NCBI GenBank assembly: GCA_030642995.1
Contig: DAOWMR010000108.1
Span: 1 to 8,261 of the forward strand
Direction: 5' to 3'
DNA: 8,261 nt
DNA from: Spirochaetales bacterium
GTDB lineage: Bacteria > Spirochaetota > Spirochaetia > DSM-27196 > SLST01
The notes beneath the pieces are model-generated. The model ran no database searches. It saw only the letters and a program-made list of their open reading frames with translations, and was not told the DNA's origin. Position numbers and translations under genes: made by a program. This document shows, piece after piece, positions 5,470 to 8,261 of this stretch. Within the stretch, counting starts at the first letter, position 1. Each line of letters starts with the position of its first letter.

Positions 5470-6570
5470 ATGAGCGCCCGGATCCTCTATGTCAACGGCA
5501 ACGGCCGGACCTCCGAACGCACAATAGACATCATCCGGCGTTACACGAGTCGGGACGGTGTCACCTACCTTCGAGCCTGGTGCCGGCTACGCAACGAAGA
5601 ACGAACCTTTCGGACGGATCGAGTATTGGCCGTGCTTGAATCGCGGGGCCCAGTCACATCGGCGACCCACCCGCCACGCCCACGACCAGTCGCACCGCGC
5701 CGCCCGGTCACGGTACCGAGCTCGCACCTCTCGGCGGCGCCAAGACCGCGCCGGCATCTCTTCGCCAAGTTCCTCGCGACTACCGCCGCGCTGTTCGTTG
5801 CCGCCTGGTTGTGGAGCCAGGCCGAGGAAGCCGGGTCACAGTTCATCCCGCCACCGACGCCGATCTCCCGTCCGGCGCCACCACCCTCGCCCCCTTCACA
5901 GACTGTCGTCCGCGTGGAGCCGGCGCCCAAACCAGCCCCGCGCCCGGATGAGGTCCACCCACTGGAGTACCGCGGCCAGCGCATTGAGGCGCGCCGCACT
6001 GGAGGACACACCACCTACACGCTGATCGTGTCCGGTCGCACCTATGAATCGATCCATGACGCGCGTGTTGCGATCAACACCTCGTTGCTGTCGGCTCGTA
6101 CCGGCATCACTCATCCGGATGTAATCGATTTGTTCGCGTGGGCGGATGGGAACCAGGATGGTGAGGTGTCGTGGGAGGAGATGCAGCGCTTCCAGTCTGC
6201 CCTGGATTTGAACTATCGGTACGAGTTGAACCCAACGGCTTTGCGGCCGGACGAGTTCATGGCCGCCGGGGGCGGTGATTGTGAGGACTGGGCGCTGATG
6301 ACGGCCGGCATGTTGCAGTTCTGGGGTATCCCAGTGTTCATTGGATCACTTTCGAGCAGCACCGGACATCACGCGATCGCACTGGTACCGACGACGCGGG
6401 TACCGCCCGGGGCAATGACAATTGATATCCCTGCCGGGGGCAGCTTGCGAGCGGGCAGCTACGTTCCGATCGACTATGAACATGTTGGTTGCCTTTCAAA
6501 TGCGGTGGCACGGGAGTTCACGGTCGAGCGAATCTGGGTGCCTGAGGAGATCTACGGATGGTCGATTTAG
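5470..6570 (+). CDS. Membrane-anchored WYL / EF-hand / transglutaminase-like cysteine protease protein
   Basis: A 366-residue fusion. Residues 3-57 resemble the core of a WYL ligand-binding domain, with YVNGNGRTSERTI (7-19) and YLRAWCRLRNEERTFRTDRV (33-52). There is a basic Pro-rich stretch, then one hydrophobic helix at about 97-115 preceded by RPRRH, predicting N-in topology. An outer Pro-rich linker (126-160) follows. The C-terminal part holds a canonical EF-hand loop DGNQDGEVSWEE (226-237) and a transglutaminase-like fold with GGDCEDWALMTAG (268-280, nucleophile C271), GHHAIALV (299-306, His300 or His301) and a possible Asp335. The ATG at 5470 is chosen because the sigma-54 start falls near 5424; an in-frame ATG at 5425 would be almost leaderless. 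No clear Shine-Dalgarno is seen. I infer a cytoplasmic sensor linked to an outer, calcium-responsive protease or transpeptidase. Confidence 0.88.
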   Translation: MSARILYVNGNGRTSERTIDIIRRYTSRDGVTYLRAWCRLRNEERTFRTDRVLAVLESRGPVTSATHPPRPRPVAPRRPVTVPSSHLSAAPRPRRHLFAKFLATTAALFVAAWLWSQAEEAGSQFIPPPTPISRPAPPPSPPSQTVVRVEPAPKPAPRPDEVHPLEYRGQRIEARRTGGHTTYTLIVSGRTYESIHDARVAINTSLLSARTGITHPDVIDLFAWADGNQDGEVSWEEMQRFQSALDLNYRYELNPTALRPDEFMAAGGGDCEDWALMTAGMLQFWGIPVFIGSLSSSTGHHAIALVPTTRVPPGAMTIDIPAGGSLRAGSYVPIDYEHVGCLSNAVAREFTVERIWVPEEIYGWSI

Positions 6571-6628
6571 GACTCGGCCAGGCTTTAGCGTTCACGTTGC
6601 GCATGCTACTGTGGGAGCGAATCGAACC

Positions 6629-6894
6629 ATGGCACTGATAGTCTCTATGGCAATCGTCTTCCCAGCTCTGGTTCTCTGGCTGGTCATCCTCTATCGCATG
6701 GATCGGAACTGGCGCGACAAACGCTCGGGACACGTGATTGCGCTGATGGTGCTCGCCGGCGGACTGAGCGTGACTCCCACCTGGTTCGCATACTACATCA
6801 ATCCATTCTGGTTCACCTATTGGTACGGCGCGTTTCCATATCACTTCGCCGTGGTCGGGCTTACCGAGGAATTCGTGAAGTTTCTCACGTTCAT
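6629..6894 (+). pseudogene. PrsW-like intramembrane protease gene, 5' part, cut by the IS
   Basis: From ATG 6629 (GGGAG at 6613-6617, spacing 11) 88 native codons are present. They encode a strongly hydrophobic helix at 2-22, a basic cytoplasmic turn (RMDRNWRDKRSGH), a second helix at 36-56, an aromatic segment and GLTEEFVKFLTF (77-88). The EExxK motif (E80, E81, K84) is the first catalytic motif of PrsW-type membrane metalloproteases, which cleave anti-sigma factors in Bacillus. The later motifs are missing because the IS begins at 6895. The frame reads on into the IS to a stop at 6982, adding a foreign tail, so the product should be inactive. It follows the WYL-protease gene by 58 bp and probably shared its sigma-54 promoter. 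Confidence 0.75.
6891..6894 (+). repeat. Possible 4-bp target-site duplication TCAT (second copy at 8208-8211)
   Basis: TCAT directly precedes the left IS end and recurs at 8208-8211, but four bases (GAGG) separate the second copy from the right inverted repeat. Joining the flanks at a single TCAT keeps the interrupted gene's frame open to the window end. Confidence 0.5.
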
Positions 6895-6920
6895 TGAACC
6901 GCCCCGGGTTTCCCGGAGAC
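6895..6920 (+). repeat. Left terminal inverted repeat of the IS3-family element
   Basis: 26 bp, differing from the complement of the right repeat at one position (T at 6909 versus C). Confidence 0.95.
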
Positions 6921-6944
6921 ACAAACCTATGAGAGGATTGTGTT

Positions 6945-7265
6945 ATGAGAAGACAAGGAAGGTATTCATCAGAGGTTCGTGAGCGTGCGGTGAGGCTCGT
7001 GCTGGAGCATCAGGACGAGTACGAGTCACAGTGGGCGGCGATCAGTTCGATTGCCGAGAAGATTGGCTGCACAAATGAGACGTTGCGCCGATGGATCAGA
7101 CAGGCCGAGGTTGATCGGGGTCGGCGAGCCGGATTGACCAGCAATGAACGGCAGCAGATGAAGGAGCTTGAGCGGGAGAACCGGGATCTGCGCCGGGCGA
7201 ACGAGATCCTTCGTAAGGCGTCGGCGTATTTCGCACAGGCGGAGCTCGACCGCCGACCGAGATGA
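6945..7265 (+). CDS. IS3-family transposase OrfA
   Basis: A 106-residue DNA-binding subunit. RYSSEVRERAVRLVLEH (6-22) and a helix-turn-helix at about 30-52 (AISSIAEKIGCTNETLRRW, 32-50) match the OrfA family and should recognise the terminal repeats. Residues 69-92 form a leucine-zipper-like coiled coil (MKELERENRDLRRANEIL), and the C-terminal SAYFAQAELDRR is the usual OrfA ending. The ATG at 6945 follows GAGAGG at 6931-6936 by 8 nt. Its TGA overlaps the orfB ATG (ATGA), with orfB in the -1 frame, so a fused OrfAB could come from -1 frameshifting near the overlap. No textbook slippery heptamer is obvious, and coupling by re-initiation is also possible. Confidence 0.95.
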   Translation: MRRQGRYSSEVRERAVRLVLEHQDEYESQWAAISSIAEKIGCTNETLRRWIRQAEVDRGRRAGLTSNERQQMKELERENRDLRRANEILRKASAYFAQAELDRRPR

Positions 7266-8173
7266 TGGTTCAGTTCATGGACGAGGAGCGTGAGGATTAC
7301 GGAGTCGAGTCAATCTGCAAGGTCTTGCCGATTGCTCCGTCGACCTACTACGAGGCGAAAGCGCGTGAGGCCGATTGGATCCGGCGGCCGCCCCGAGCGC
7401 GACACGATGAGGTGCTGCGTGTGGAGATCCGGAGAGTCTGGAAGAAGAACTTCGAAGTCTACGGAGCGCGGAAGGTGTGGCGAGAGCTGAACCGGGAAGG
7501 AATACCGGTGGCTAGATGCACCGTGGAGCGCCTAATGCACTCCATGGGCCTCCAGGGAGTCGTACGGGGCAGGAGAGCGAGAACAACGATCCCGGATCCG
7601 AACGCCTCACGCCCGCTGGATCTGGTCAAGCGGGAGTTCACCGCGAGTCGTCCGAACCAGCTGTGGGTAGCCGATTTCACTTTCGTGGCGACCTGGCCGG
7701 GATTTGTCTACGTAGCGTTCGTCATCGACGTGTTCTCGAGGATGATCGTGGGTTGGCGCGTCTCCTCATCGATGAGTGCTGAGCTCACTCTCGACGCGCT
7801 GGAACAAGCACTGTGGGCTCGTGAGGTAAAGGATCGGTTGATCCATCATAGTGATCGGGGAAGTCAGTATCTCTCGATCCGATATTCACAGCGCCTGTCT
7901 GAAGCCGGTGTAGAGCCATCGGTCGGAAGCGTGGGTGACTCCTACGACAACGCGATGGCCGAGTCGGTGATCGGACTGTTCAAGACTGAAGTGATTCGCC
8001 GGCGTGGACCATGGAGGAATCTGGAATCGGTGGAGTACGCGACCTTGGAATGGATTGACTGGTTCAACAACCGGAGGCTCCTCGAACCGATCGGGAATAT
8101 CCCCCCGGTTGAGTTCGAGGCCGCGTACTATGATAAGGTGGAAGCTCCAGCTGAGGTAGCTGGACTCACATAA
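7262..8173 (+). CDS. IS3-family transposase OrfB (DDE catalytic subunit)
   Basis: A 303-residue integrase-core transposase. The N-terminal part has SICKVLPIAPSTYYEAK (17-33) and YGARKVWRELNREG (67-80), typical of IS3 OrfB. The catalytic core shows LWVADFTFV (134-142, D138), HHSDRGSQY (195-203, D198) and DNAMAESVIGLFKTE (229-243, E234), giving the DD(35)E spacing and the trailing Lys. It is full length and appears intact, so the element may still be active. The sequence pattern is close to IS6110 OrfB as I remember it. The OrfB frame is open back to 7217, which would allow a frameshifted OrfAB. Confidence 0.97.
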   Translation: MMVQFMDEEREDYGVESICKVLPIAPSTYYEAKAREADWIRRPPRARHDEVLRVEIRRVWKKNFEVYGARKVWRELNREGIPVARCTVERLMHSMGLQGVVRGRRARTTIPDPNASRPLDLVKREFTASRPNQLWVADFTFVATWPGFVYVAFVIDVFSRMIVGWRVSSSMSAELTLDALEQALWAREVKDRLIHHSDRGSQYLSIRYSQRLSEAGVEPSVGSVGDSYDNAMAESVIGLFKTEVIRRRGPWRNLESVEYATLEWIDWFNNRRLLEPIGNIPPVEFEAAYYDKVEAPAEVAGLT

Positions 8174-8177
8174 ATCC

Positions 8178-8203
8178 GTCTCCGGGAAGCCCGGGGCGGT
8201 TCA
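8178..8203 (-). repeat. Right terminal inverted repeat of the IS3-family element
   Basis: 26 bp, matching the left repeat on the opposite strand at 25 of 26 positions. It is followed by GAGG and then TCAT. Confidence 0.95.
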
Positions 8204-8207
8204 GAGG

Positions 8208-8261
8208 TCATGTTCGATACTGGCGTGATGGAATATGTTTGCTCCCTTCAGTACATGCCGT
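8208..8261 (+). pseudogene. Likely continuation of the interrupted PrsW-like gene
   Basis: If the IS and one TCAT copy are removed, the frame ...EEFVKFLTF continues without a stop as MFDTGVMEYVCSLQYMP to the window edge. The DTGVMEY segment could correspond loosely to the D-G-hydrophobic-hydrophobic-Y region that follows the EExxK helix in PrsW proteins, but the match is weak and only 54 bp are available. It could instead be unrelated flanking DNA. Confidence 0.4.

Larger units (their letters stand above)
6895..8203 (+). mobile_element. Complete IS3-family insertion sequence, IS6110-like
   Basis: A 1309-bp element with 26-bp terminal inverted repeats matching at 25 of 26 positions, beginning TG and ending CA. 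The repeats start TGAACCGCCCCGGG and end CCGGAGAC, the same outline as IS6110 ends. It carries the two overlapping genes of the family, orfA and orfB, both apparently intact, with a DD(35)E triad. It interrupts the PrsW-like gene in the same orientation. No duplication directly abuts both ends; see the offset TCAT copies. Confidence 0.95.

Noticed and set aside
6506..6521. TGGCACG-N4-TTCAC, sigma-54-like, upstream of the PrsW-like gene
   Set aside because: The essential GC of the -12 element is absent and it lies inside the coding region of the WYL-protease gene.
1..8261. CRISPR array, tRNA or rRNA
   Set aside because: I looked for regularly spaced repeats and RNA gene signatures because of the CARF domain, but none is visible in this window.

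Overview
This is a GC-rich bacterial window with a bacterial IS3 element and a sigma-54 promoter and activator, so the host is a sigma-54-using bacterium. The phylum cannot be fixed from the sequence. The IS resembles IS6110-type elements best known from actinobacteria, but sigma-54 is uncommon there and IS elements move between phyla, so I leave the host open.

Layout. The left two thirds is on the minus strand. Reading from 5221 downward it holds: a sigma-54 activator with an RtcR-like CARF sensor domain (3653-5221); a ribbon-helix-helix antitoxin and a MazF/PemK-type toxin overlapping by 4 bp (3302-3559, 2958-3305), with their own promoter; a gap with two overlapping GC hairpins (2857-2888); an ADP-ribosylglycohydrolase (1672-2796); and a GHKL (MutL/Hsp90-type) ATPase with an Ig-like C-terminal region that runs off the left edge (1-1639). 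The plus strand starts from the divergent region 5222-5469. It holds a membrane protein joining a WYL-type domain, one transmembrane helix, an EF-hand loop and a transglutaminase-like cysteine protease domain (5470-6570). Next is a PrsW-like intramembrane protease gene (from 6629) cut by an IS3-family element (6895-8203). The window ends in what looks like the other side of the cut gene.

The most interesting part is the divergent regulator/protease locus. The 248-bp control region carries a perfect -24/-12 sigma-54 promoter (TGGCACG-N4-TTGCT) facing the WYL-protease gene. It also has a one-mismatch sigma-54 box facing the CARF regulator, and an 8-bp-arm inverted repeat between them where activator sites usually lie. 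I infer a module in which the CARF domain senses a nucleotide or RNA-end ligand, sigma-54 polymerase is activated, and two membrane-linked proteases are made: the WYL-TM-transglutaminase protein and the PrsW-like protein. The neighbouring MazF-type RNase could in principle supply 2',3'-cyclic-phosphate RNA ends, the kind of signal known for RtcR. That link is speculative. In this copy the PrsW-like gene is broken by the IS.
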